Source: Lachnospiraceae bacterium
GTDB lineage: Bacteria; Bacillota_A; Clostridia; Lachnospirales; Lachnospiraceae
Length of the DNA: 22,300 nucleotides
Reading direction: 5' to 3'
NCBI GenBank assembly: GCA_031262285.1
Contig: JAISHZ010000208.1
Coordinates: 1-22,300, forward strand
In this document: positions 15,199 to 22,300 of the stretch, in pieces
Layout of the letters: the number at the start of each line of letters is the position of its first letter
Position numbering within the stretch: the stretch's first letter is position 1
The notes under the pieces: model-generated
Seen by the model: the letters and a program-made list of their open reading frames with translations, nothing else
The model's database searches: none
Told to the model about the DNA's origin: nothing
Position numbers and translations under genes: made by a program

Positions 15199-15705
15199 TT
15201 GTATGTTCTTGTCTCAGTATTATTCCTGGTCTGTTTTTTTGACTATCGTCATCGAAAAATCCCCAATTCTCTAATCATTTTGCTATTTCTGTCCGGTGTA
15301 ATACAAAGTTACCTTTTTGCGCGGACAGCACAATCTGTTGTTTTCTATTTACTCAAATGCATCTTGGTTTTAATAGGAACCTATCCATTGTTTCGAATAG
15401 GTACATTGGGTGCAGGAGATAGTAAACTTTTCGCTGTTTCATTCGCATACCTGCCACTCAAAGAAGGGATTCTTTTTCTCATTGTATCCTTTGGTATCGC
15501 GGCGATATTTTCTATCTTGAAGATCATCATTGCTCAAAACGGCAGAGAAAGACTCTATTACCTTGTTTCCTATGTGAGTGAAGTCATCAGAAGTGGTCAG
15601 TGGAGCCTTTATATCCAGAATGAAAAATCGGATAAAAGCGCAACAGTATGCCTTTCCGGACCGGTATTTCTAAGTATTTTGTTACACATGGGAAACGTCT
15701 ATTAA
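15199..15705 (+). CDS. tadV: Prepilin peptidase, A24 family (TadV/CpaA-like)
   Basis: A membrane aspartic protease that removes the leader from type IVb (Flp) prepilins. Residues 1-168 span the membrane about four to five times. The two catalytic aspartates are visible: Asp15 in FFDYRHRKIPN and Asp74 in GAGDSKLF, the GxGD motif. The short form without the N-methyltransferase cysteine domain is typical of TadV. The start I favour is TTG 15199, because AGGAG (15185-15189) is 9 nt upstream. The ATG at 15190 is in frame but directly abuts the ribosome binding site with no spacing, so it is unlikely to be used. It is first in the tad cluster behind a strong promoter, and its likely substrate is the Flp pilin at 20592. 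Confidence 0.87.
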   Translation: MYVLVSVLFLVCFFDYRHRKIPNSLIILLFLSGVIQSYLFARTAQSVVFYLLKCILVLIGTYPLFRIGTLGAGDSKLFAVSFAYLPLKEGILFLIVSFGIAAIFSILKIIIAQNGRERLYYLVSYVSEVIRSGQWSLYIQNEKSDKSATVCLSGPVFLSILLHMGNVY

Positions 15706-15771
15706 TCTTTCTTTACATCGCATTTACGTTCCATACGATTCAAACGAGTTCATCAGAAAGGAGATTGTATT

Positions 15772-16797
15772 TTGGATTCGCAAAAAAAAGATACATTGGT
15801 TTTGTGCGATCATGAGGCGGATTATGTGACACAGATGGCACAATACATGAAAGCTCATCAAGAGATACCATTCGACATTCGTACCTATACGAATGTGAAA
15901 GCACTGCTGGAAGCAGGAAAAGAAGAGGAATTTGATTTGCTGATCGTTGCGGAAAACGCATATTCCGAAGAAGTCAATCATTTGAGTGCGAAACAGACTA
16001 TTTTACTCAATGAAAGTGGAAAAATAGGAGAGAATACGCTCATAAATGTTGATAAATATCAAAGAGCGGATACTGTTTGTCGAGAAATCTATGCAGCCTA
16101 TCTGGAAGCACAAAAAGATGGGATGGTACGTCGATTAACAATACCCAAAACACAGAAAAATGAAATTCAAATCATCGGGATGTATTCCCCTATCAGACGA
16201 TGTCTCCAGACTTCATTTGCCTTGACGCTAGGGCAAATGTTAGCGCAAAAACACAAGACGATCTATCTCAATTTTGAGCATTACGCCGGGATTACCGAGA
16301 TTTTGCCGGATATACAGACCAAAGATCTGTCGGATCTTCTCTATATCATGAATACGGGAGAAGACAAATTTCGACTATGGATGCCGATGATCGTAAAGCA
16401 AAAAGGAGAGCTTCATTATATTCCGCCGATGAGAGCAGGAGATAGTTTACAAAGTGTTACAGCGCAGGAATGGATTCATTTCATCATGCGAATCAGCGCT
16501 ATCGGTGAATATGAGTATATTATTTTAGACTTAACAGAAAATATGCAAGGTCTCTATGATATTCTAAGGTTCTGCAAGATGATCTTTACGCTAACGAAAG
16601 ATGACCCTATTGCGCAGAGCAAAATAGTACAATATGAACACATCTTACAATTTTTTCAATATGAGGATGTTCTGAACAAAACACATCGCCTTCATCTTCC
16701 CTTATTCCATCATCTTCCTGAACAAATCGAACAATACACCAAAAGTGAACTTGCAAACTATATACGCAGTATTCTGAAAGAACTGGAGCTGTTATGA
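15772..16797 (+). CDS. tadZ: TadZ/CpaE-like pilus localisation protein with degenerate Walker A
   Basis: A 341-residue cytosolic protein with two domains. Residues 5-110 resemble an atypical receiver fold (TLVLCDHEADYVTQMAQYM, FDLLIVAENA) without the phospho-acceptor aspartate at the expected strand end. Residues 130-341 resemble a MinD/ParA-type ATPase. The IIGMYSP strand leads to the P-loop position 139-148, which reads SPIRRCLQTS, lacking the glycines and lysine of KGGxGKT. YEYIILDLTENMQG marks the Walker-B-like strand. TadZ proteins are known to localise the Tad machine and to have atypical ATPase domains. The start TTG 15772 has AAAGGAG 8 nt upstream. The stop overlaps the tadA start by 4 bp, indicating coupled translation. 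Confidence 0.8.
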   Translation: MDSQKKDTLVLCDHEADYVTQMAQYMKAHQEIPFDIRTYTNVKALLEAGKEEEFDLLIVAENAYSEEVNHLSAKQTILLNESGKIGENTLINVDKYQRADTVCREIYAAYLEAQKDGMVRRLTIPKTQKNEIQIIGMYSPIRRCLQTSFALTLGQMLAQKHKTIYLNFEHYAGITEILPDIQTKDLSDLLYIMNTGEDKFRLWMPMIVKQKGELHYIPPMRAGDSLQSVTAQEWIHFIMRISAIGEYEYIILDLTENMQGLYDILRFCKMIFTLTKDDPIAQSKIVQYEHILQFFQYEDVLNKTHRLHLPLFHHLPEQIEQYTKSELANYIRSILKELELL

Positions 16798-18038
16798 AAT
16801 CAAATCAAGAGTACTTTTTAAGATTGCGAAGACAGGTTCTCGATAAGATCACCTATGAAAAAGAGCTGACAGATCAAGAGGTCGCGGATCGGATTGATGA
16901 ATGTATGATGGAAGATCTGAATCTACGTACACAAAGTATTGCCGTAAAACGTGCGCTACGCAAAGAACTATTCAATTCGCTCAGAAGGCTGGACATCCTT
17001 CAGAAATATGTAGAAGATCCAAGTATAACGGAGATCATGGTACATGGTAAAGAACGAATTTTTGTGGAAAGGCAAGGGAAATTGTGCCGCGTGGAGGAAC
17101 ACTTTGAATCGGAAGAGAAACTCCAAGACATTATCCAACAGATTGTAGCGGGTTGTAATCGTGTTGTGAATGAAGCGTCGCCTATCGTAGACGCACGATT
17201 GGAAAACGGAGCGCGTGTGAATGTTGTTATGCGACCGATTGCGTTAAATGGTCCTATCGTCACCATTCGGCGATTTCCGGACAAACCGATCACGATGGAC
17301 GGTTTGCTCAAAATCGGAGCACTCAGTAAAGAAGTTGCTCAGTTACTTAGAGTGTTGGTGGTAGCGAAATACAATATTTTTATCAGCGGGGGCACGGGAA
17401 GCGGTAAGACGACCTTATTGAATGTCTTATCCGGTTTTATCCCGAAAGATGAACGCGTCATTACCATAGAAGATAGTGCGGAATTGCAACTACAAGGGTT
17501 GGAAAATCTGGTTCGACTGGAAACACGCAACAAAAATGCAGAAGGATGCCGCGAAATAACGATTCGAGAATTGATCAAGACTTCTTTACGTATGCGACCG
17601 GACAGAATCGTGGTAGGGGAAGTACGAGGAGCGGAAGCGGTGGATATGTTGCAATGCTACAATACCGGTCATGATGGTTCCCTTTCCACGGGGCATGCCA
17701 ACAGCAGCAAAGATATGCTCTCCCGTTTGGAAAATATGGTGTTAATGGGATTGGATATACCGCTACAAGCAATCAGACAACAGATTGCTTCCGGTATCAA
17801 TGTCATCGTACACCTTGGTAGGTTGCGTGACAAAAGTAGAAAAATTCTTGAAATCGTTGAAATCATCGGAATGGAGGGCGAGCGGATCGTACTCAATCCA
17901 TTATATAGTTTTCAAGAGACAGGGATCGATTCACAGGGACACGTGATAGGGAGTCTGATGAAAAGAGGTGATATTATACATGTTCAAAAACTGGAAGCAG
18001 CAGGACTCGAGCAAGAAGCGCGATTATGGGCAGTATGA
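16794..18038 (+). CDS. tadA: Tad secretion ATPase TadA/CpaF
   Basis: A hexameric type II/IV secretion ATPase that powers Flp pilus assembly at the cytosolic face of the membrane. The 414 residues have all motifs: Walker A GGTGSGKT (199-206), Asp box ITIEDSAEL (223-231), Walker B RIVVGEVRG (271-279), and His box GHDGSLSTGHANS (292-304). The N-terminal part, about 60-150 (DPSITEIMVHGKERIFVER, then ASPIVDARLENGARVNVV), is the usual CpaF N-terminal domain. The ATG overlaps the tadZ stop (ATGA), and the tadB gene starts within its 3' end. Catalytically it appears intact, in contrast to the TadZ-like neighbour. Confidence 0.95.
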   Translation: MKSNQEYFLRLRRQVLDKITYEKELTDQEVADRIDECMMEDLNLRTQSIAVKRALRKELFNSLRRLDILQKYVEDPSITEIMVHGKERIFVERQGKLCRVEEHFESEEKLQDIIQQIVAGCNRVVNEASPIVDARLENGARVNVVMRPIALNGPIVTIRRFPDKPITMDGLLKIGALSKEVAQLLRVLVVAKYNIFISGGTGSGKTTLLNVLSGFIPKDERVITIEDSAELQLQGLENLVRLETRNKNAEGCREITIRELIKTSLRMRPDRIVVGEVRGAEAVDMLQCYNTGHDGSLSTGHANSSKDMLSRLENMVLMGLDIPLQAIRQQIASGINVIVHLGRLRDKSRKILEIVEIIGMEGERIVLNPLYSFQETGIDSQGHVIGSLMKRGDIIHVQKLEAAGLEQEARLWAV

Positions 18039-18753
18039 ATGGACCCTATTCGAAGTCTGCTTAGAAGGTGTCAAAATACTTGGTATCGCCGCTTTGTTTG
18101 CGTACTTCTTCTATGACAGCGTGTTTGCCTTTCCTTTGATGTGTATTCCGGGATTCTGGTATCTACGCAAACGTAAAAAAGAAAAGATACGAAACCGCAA
18201 AAGAGAATTGGTAAGGCAATTTAAAGAATGTATGTTGTCTGTGTCTGCTTCTTTACAAGCCGGGTATGCCGTCGAAAATGCTTTTTTAGAAAGCACACAA
18301 GATATGCAAATGCTGTTTGGAAAGCAATCTTTGATCGTTTGGGAGCTGCAAATCATTCGGCAAGGCTTGATTCTTCATACAAGTTTGGAGATCCTCATCG
18401 ATGATTTTGGAAAAAGAAGTCATGCGGACGAAATCAAAGAATTCGCTGAAGTATTCTTAATCGCGAAACGTGGTGGCGGAAATGTGAACGAGGTGATCGT
18501 ACAATGTGCGCAACTGATCCATCAGAAAGTAGAGTCGGATGAAGCGATTCAAACCATGCTCTCTTCAAGAAAGTTCGAGCAAAATATCATGAATGTCATG
18601 CCATTTATCATTTTGTTTTATTTGGAAAGTACAAACAAAGGGTATTTCGATGATTTATATCATTCCGTTACAGGGGTTGCGATTATGAGCGTTTGTTTGA
18701 TGGTGTATTGTAGTGCATATCTACTATCAAGCAAAATACTCAATCAAATCTAG
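17980..18753 (+). CDS. tadB: TadB-like inner-membrane platform protein (T2SS F domain)
   Basis: A 257-residue membrane protein that, with TadC, forms the platform on which TadA acts. A membrane segment pair lies at about 32-62, a cytosolic F-type helical domain at about 70-200 (RQFKECMLSVSASLQAGYAVENAF is the typical F-domain start; EVFLIAKRGGGNVNEVI is also typical), and two C-terminal membrane segments at about 203-220 and 233-251. I prefer ATG 17980, with AAAGAGGTGA about 8 nt upstream, over a GTG at 17968 that lies inside that ribosome binding site. It overlaps the tadA 3' end by 59 bp in another frame, so translation is probably coupled. Confidence 0.87.
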   Translation: MFKNWKQQDSSKKRDYGQYEWTLFEVCLEGVKILGIAALFAYFFYDSVFAFPLMCIPGFWYLRKRKKEKIRNRKRELVRQFKECMLSVSASLQAGYAVENAFLESTQDMQMLFGKQSLIVWELQIIRQGLILHTSLEILIDDFGKRSHADEIKEFAEVFLIAKRGGGNVNEVIVQCAQLIHQKVESDEAIQTMLSSRKFEQNIMNVMPFIILFYLESTNKGYFDDLYHSVTGVAIMSVCLMVYCSAYLLSSKILNQI

Positions 18754-18920
18754 CTAAGACATAAGCGATGATATGTTAGTATATATAAATTTTATGTTAT
18801 TGATTCGCTGAATCACAGTAATACTTTCAAAAATCTTAGTGGAAACATAAAGGTAAATAACGATTATGCTAGAGAAGAGATAAATTAACACGGTAATTGT
18901 GAATCAAAGAAAGGAATATT
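18754..18920. other. AT-rich spacer between tadB and tadC-like genes
   Basis: 167 bp without a gene. GATTC-GCT-GAATC near 18804 is a small hairpin, and CTAAGA near 18752 can pair with TCTTAG near 18834. No T-tract terminator and no convincing promoter are visible. It is an unusually long gap inside an otherwise compact cluster. Confidence 0.4.
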
Positions 18921-20435
18921 ATGTTATTCGCGGTGATTGGAATTGGAGTCGGGTTTCTTACATTAGCGATACTGGCACGGAAAGAACCCATTCAAAAAGA
19001 AAAAGGAAAATATCCGGTTGCTTTCCTGAAAATGGCTTCTTTTCTTTATCGTAAGACCAAGCTGCGGTCATTACAACCCAAAGAGGTGGAAAAGTGCTTA
19101 TCACTTCTTCATCCCGGTGAGTCATTATCGGATGTACGTACAGAGTTTTACATTCGTAAAATTGCACTTAGCCTACTTTTACTCTTTGTGGGTACTTTGT
19201 TTGCGATTCTCGTAAAGGTACAAGCAGAACAGTCGCGTATTTTGACACAGGAAAATACACTGATCAGACAAGAATATGGAGATGGGAAAAAGAAACTGAC
19301 ACTAAAAGCACATATAGGAGAAGATTATGCCGAAGAGTGGAAAGTTATCCTACCGATCAAAGAGTATACGGAACAAGAGGCAGAAGAAGCGGTCGCGGTA
19401 TTTTGGAGTATATTGTGCAATGAAATACTGGCAAGCAATGAAAGCATTCAAGAAGTCAATAAGGATTTGAACTTGGTAACACAAATAGAAGGTTATCCAT
19501 TCTATGTAAAATGGACAAGCAGCAGAAGCGATTTAATCCAAAATGATGGGAAACTAAAACCCATCACACAGATACAAACGGTTTTGCTGACGGCGCATAT
19601 TACATATGAACCTCCCACAGAAGAGATCATTCAATCCGATATCGAGAAAGAACCACGAAATGGGGATTCCCAATCTGAACTTGTTCTTGCAAGTTGGGAA
19701 TATGAACTATCAATTACTGTGTGTCCTCCTTTTTATTCACAAGAAGAGCAACTTTCTCATCAACTGTATGAATCCATAATTTCTTCTGAGAAAGACACCG
19801 CACAACAAAGAGAATGGGAATTACCTTCCGTGTTGGAAGACCAAAAAATCGTATGGGAAGAAATTCCTGAGGATGACAGTTACCTGTTTATGGGAATTGC
19901 AATCATCGTAGCGGGCTGCGTTTATTTTTTATCGGACAAAGATTTACAGAAAAAGATAAAAGTACGCGCTCAATGCTTAAAAGATACTTACCCTCAGATT
20001 GTCAATAAATTAGTGATGTATTTAAGCGCCGGAATGACGATACGAAGCGCTTACATCAAAATAGCGCAAGATTATCAAGCCCAAAAAGAGCAAAGTCAAG
20101 TTGTTCATCCGGCATATGAGGAAATGGTTTACACCTACCATGAGATTATGACGGGAACGCCGGAGGCAAAAGCATATGAACATTTTGGCAGGCGCAGTGG
20201 TTTGCCCGAATATGTCAAGCTTTCAGCTCTTTTAGCACAGAATGTAAAGAAAGGAAATAGCTCTTTGCTGGCTAGATTAAAAGAAGAAGCAATGGGTTCT
20301 ATGGAAGAACGCTTTCATCGGCGAACAAAGTTGGGAGAAGAAGCGACGACCAAACTTCTTTTACCAATGATGATGATGTTGGGTATCGTGATGTTATTGG
20401 TGATGATTCCTGCGTTTACTTCTTTGAACGGATAA
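18921..20435 (+). CDS. TadC-like platform protein with large extracytoplasmic insertion
   Basis: A 504-residue membrane protein. The C-terminal part (339-497) is a T2SS F domain: YPQIVNKLVMYLSAGMTIRSAY starts the helical bundle, FGRRSGLPEYVKLSALLAQNVKKG is the TadC-like core, and LLLPMMMMLGIVMLLVMIPAF is the last membrane helix. The N-terminal part has membrane segments at 1-19 and 80-100. Between helix 2 and the third segment (322-338) lie about 220 charged residues that should face outside. Classical TadC is about 280-320 residues and lacks this block. The block appears to hold two similar subdomains (about 126-200 and 222-318). Being membrane-flanked next to tadB, it is most likely the second platform subunit. 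AAAGG lies 6 nt before the ATG. Confidence 0.8.
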   Translation: MLFAVIGIGVGFLTLAILARKEPIQKEKGKYPVAFLKMASFLYRKTKLRSLQPKEVEKCLSLLHPGESLSDVRTEFYIRKIALSLLLLFVGTLFAILVKVQAEQSRILTQENTLIRQEYGDGKKKLTLKAHIGEDYAEEWKVILPIKEYTEQEAEEAVAVFWSILCNEILASNESIQEVNKDLNLVTQIEGYPFYVKWTSSRSDLIQNDGKLKPITQIQTVLLTAHITYEPPTEEIIQSDIEKEPRNGDSQSELVLASWEYELSITVCPPFYSQEEQLSHQLYESIISSEKDTAQQREWELPSVLEDQKIVWEEIPEDDSYLFMGIAIIVAGCVYFLSDKDLQKKIKVRAQCLKDTYPQIVNKLVMYLSAGMTIRSAYIKIAQDYQAQKEQSQVVHPAYEEMVYTYHEIMTGTPEAKAYEHFGRRSGLPEYVKLSALLAQNVKKGNSSLLARLKEEAMGSMEERFHRRTKLGEEATTKLLLPMMMMLGIVMLLVMIPAFTSLNG

Positions 20436-20476
20436 AATACGAAAGGTTAGAACCCTTTCGCGATCTTTAAGCAGCA

Positions 20477-20506
20477 TTGCACACTTAAACGCTGTCGATG
20501 TGTAAT
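20477..20506 (+). promoter_or_regulatory. Possible promoter for the Flp pilin gene
   Basis: TTGCAC (20477-20482), an 18-bp spacer, then TGTAAT (20501-20506, five of six to TATAAT). The -35 is weak. A small inverted repeat GTGTA..TACAC (20500-20516) overlaps the -10. Upstream, CGAAAGG (20440-20446) pairs with CCTTTCG (20454-20460) right after the tadC-like stop. A separate pilin promoter would fit its expected high expression. Confidence 0.35.
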
Positions 20507-20591
20507 GGTCGTACACTATGGAAGTAACAATTGTCAGAACAAAGAAACAGTAAGTTTGAACCCTGTTCAGAGCAGGAGAAAGGAAACAACA

Positions 20592-20762
20592 ATGTTAAAG
20601 AATTGGAAGCAATTTCTTCGTGAAGAAGATGGGATGGGTACTGTCGAAATCATTTTGATTATTGTGGTGCTGATTGGGATAGTCATTATTTTCAAGCAAC
20701 AGATCACAGCGCTGGTTGAAAATATCTTTGAAAAAATAACAAAACAATCAGATCGCGTTTAA
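20592..20762 (+). CDS. flp: Flp-type (type IVb) pilin precursor
   Basis: A 56-residue major pilin precursor of the Tad system. A 14-residue leader ending EEDG is followed by the mature N-terminus M-G-T-V-E, with Glu at mature position 5, then a hydrophobic helix IILIIVVLIGIVIIF and a short polar tail. Cleavage would fall between Gly14 and Met15, by the TadV-like peptidase encoded at 15199. The start is ATG 20592 with AAAGGA at 20579-20584, 7 nt upstream. A longer frame from 20505 adds a charged stretch that fits no pilin leader and lacks a ribosome binding site. The mature protein, about 42 residues, is short, as is usual for Flp pilins. Confidence 0.9.
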   Translation: MLKNWKQFLREEDGMGTVEIILIIVVLIGIVIIFKQQITALVENIFEKITKQSDRV

Positions 20763-20780
20763 AGAAGGGAGAATTTCAGA

Positions 20781-22262
20781 TTGTGTACACCTACAGCATC
20801 GATGAAAGAGGTCGGATTTCAAAATGCATATTTAACGATTTATTGTTCTTTGGTGTTGGCAGTATTGTTGTCTTTTTGCATGGTTCTGATAGAAGGTGTT
20901 CGTCGTAGTACCATACGGCTCGAAGCGGAATGTGTTATGGATATCGGAATGAATAGTATTTTGGCGGAATATCATCGAGAACTTTTCGAACAGTACAATC
21001 TGTTTTATATTGATACCTCCTATGGAAGTAAAGAACCTTCGTATCAAAATACTGCCACACATCTCCAACACTATCTGAATCAAAACTTTGAGGTAGAGGA
21101 TGTTTTCTTATCGAATTGGATGTATAGAGACTTCTTTCGGATTTCTATGTCAGATGTCAGTTTGACGCAGGTTGCAGTCGCGTCAGATGGGTTTGGAAAT
21201 AACGTCCGTAAACAAGCAATCGCAGCGATTCAAGATGATATCGGAATCTCTTATTTGCAAGAATTACAGAATCGGTTACAGACAGTTTCTGAATATGAGC
21301 TGACCACTCAAGATTTGCGAATACAAAAAGAGAGTGTTGATCAGCAAATTCAAAGTCATGACGGAGAATTGATACCGATTTCAGAGGATGAGTGGGAAGA
21401 GGTAGATATTTACAATCCGACCGACAAACTAGATCAAAAAAGAGCAACAGGGATTTTGAATTTAGTATTGAAAAAAGGAGAAATGGTATCCGCTCAAACA
21501 GTAGATCTGTCTGTTTTGGCTTCCAAACGAGAGCAGCGCGGAGAGCTTCATCAAGGGAATGCAGATGTGTACGAAACGGATGGCATCCTGGAGAAACTAC
21601 AATTTATCGAGTATCTAGTCAAGTATTGCGGTAAATATAGACAGACACAAGCAAAGGATCGGCTGCAATACCAAATTGAATATTTAATCACCGGCAAATC
21701 ATCGGATAGTGAAAATTTAAAAGGAGTGGTGCATCGAATCAGTGCGATGCGCGAAGCTGCCAACGCTGTTTATCTGTTTGCAGATCCAGAAAAAAGTTTA
21801 GAAGCAGAGATCTTAGCGATCACATTGGCTAGCGCCATGCTGCTACCACAGATTGCTCCCTTGTTGAAAACTACGATTTTGCTTGCGTGGGCGTATGCGG
21901 AAAGTCTTTATGATGTGAAAGTATTGCTTTCAGGGGGAAAAATCCCTATTTTGAAAACAGATGATACTTGGCACTATGGGCTGAACAGTATTTACGGTAA
22001 CATGGATGATCAACCGGAAACAGAAACATCCGGATTGGCATATGAGGACTATCTTCGCATTTTATTAGCGCTTGTCGGGGATCGTACTTTGAATTATCGC
22101 TTTTTAGATCTGATCGAAATGGATATGAGAGCAACACCGGGGAATGAAAGATTTCGTATAGATGGCTGTATTGATCTGGTAGAAGCAACGGCAACGATCA
22201 ACAGTGAATATGGATATACCTTTACAATTACTCGAAAAAAGAAGTATTTGTTTGATTTGTAA
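20781..22262 (+). CDS. DUF5702-type Tad-associated protein (TadE/TadG-like)
   Basis: A 493-residue protein with an N-terminal membrane anchor (about 16-38) and a large external part. The order of features fits DUF5702 proteins of clostridial Tad loci as I recall them: EYHRELFEQYNLFYIDTSYG after the anchor, a charged middle, then a late hydrophobic pair (about 345-385) with ILLAWAYAESLYDVKVLLSGGKIP, and a final YEDYLRILL..DLIEMDMR segment. They probably replace TadE/TadG minor pseudopilins, but their function is not established. The start is TTG 20781, with GAAGGGAG at 20764-20771, 9 nt upstream; the in-frame ATG at 20802 is too far from it. It follows the pilin gene by 18 bp, so it is in the same transcript. 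Confidence 0.75.
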   Translation: MCTPTASMKEVGFQNAYLTIYCSLVLAVLLSFCMVLIEGVRRSTIRLEAECVMDIGMNSILAEYHRELFEQYNLFYIDTSYGSKEPSYQNTATHLQHYLNQNFEVEDVFLSNWMYRDFFRISMSDVSLTQVAVASDGFGNNVRKQAIAAIQDDIGISYLQELQNRLQTVSEYELTTQDLRIQKESVDQQIQSHDGELIPISEDEWEEVDIYNPTDKLDQKRATGILNLVLKKGEMVSAQTVDLSVLASKREQRGELHQGNADVYETDGILEKLQFIEYLVKYCGKYRQTQAKDRLQYQIEYLITGKSSDSENLKGVVHRISAMREAANAVYLFADPEKSLEAEILAITLASAMLLPQIAPLLKTTILLAWAYAESLYDVKVLLSGGKIPILKTDDTWHYGLNSIYGNMDDQPETETSGLAYEDYLRILLALVGDRTLNYRFLDLIEMDMRATPGNERFRIDGCIDLVEATATINSEYGYTFTITRKKKYLFDL

Positions 22263-22300
22263 AATGCGCGTCATTGACACGCATGAGGTATCTTGATGTT
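22263..22300 (+). other. Window end, downstream of the DUF5702 gene
   Basis: ATGCGCGT (22264-22271) and ACACGCAT (22277-22284) form an imperfect 8-bp stem with one mismatch. An open frame begins ATGAGGTATCTT at 22283 and runs off the edge, but it has no ribosome binding site and is too short to judge. Confidence 0.25.

Noticed and set aside
20505..20591. N-terminal extension of the pilin from ATG 20505
   Set aside because: It adds a 29-residue polar segment incompatible with a short Flp leader and lacks a ribosome binding site; ATG 20592 has a good one.

Overview
The window looks like a chromosomal segment of a low-to-mid GC, single-membrane, motile member of the Clostridia, most likely Lachnospiraceae or a close relative. 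Supporting signs are a T-box-controlled, archaeal/eukaryotic-type prolyl-tRNA synthetase, a DUF4358 lipoprotein, DUF2508 (YaaL) and BofA family genes, and a Tad pilus locus with a DUF5702 protein and no secretin. There are strong AGGAGG-type ribosome binding sites and several TTG starts. I could not assign genus or species. All family calls are by eye and memory; no search was run.

Layout. Positions 1-141 are unassigned flank with one hairpin. At 142-407 lie a sigma-A-type promoter and a T-box leader whose inferred specifier triplet is CCT (proline). proS follows, then an alpha/beta-hydrolase esterase, a DUF4358 lipoprotein and rsmA (ksgA), all on the + strand. A second promoter near 4389-4418 leads into a roughly 976-residue protein. 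That protein has N-terminal TPR-like helices, a long disordered linker carrying a hexapeptide array encoded by 18-bp units, and a C-terminal domain resembling an AAA+ (SpoVK/CbxX-like) module without recognisable Walker motifs. glgB (glycogen branching enzyme) follows 22 bp later, and a large hairpin terminator closes that block.

From 9531 the window holds surface-appendage genes. A 946-residue protein with a FliK-like C-terminal region is tightly coupled to a TTG-started flagellin. A 235-bp non-coding stretch follows, then a FliS-family flagellin chaperone. On the opposite strand a DUF2508/YaaL gene converges on fliS and overlaps its 3' end by 51 bp. Divergent from it, across a 276-bp spacer with a 13-bp inverted repeat, is a BofA-family gene (pro-sigma-K processing inhibitor family).

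From 15043 a consensus-like promoter and a compact three-stem leader precede a Tad (type IVb) pilus cluster. Its order is prepilin peptidase, TadZ-like protein with a degenerate Walker A, TadA/CpaF ATPase, TadB, a TadC-like protein with a roughly 220-residue external insertion, a 56-residue Flp pilin with a textbook cleavage site, and a DUF5702 pseudopilin-like protein. TadA would power the TadB/TadC platform, the peptidase would mature Flp, and TadZ probably positions the machine.

I found no tRNA, rRNA, CRISPR array, insertion sequence or defence island. The most unusual items are the TPR/hexad/pseudo-AAA+ protein, the TadC-like insertion, the TadZ without a P-loop, the structured tad leader, and the fliS/yaaL antisense overlap.
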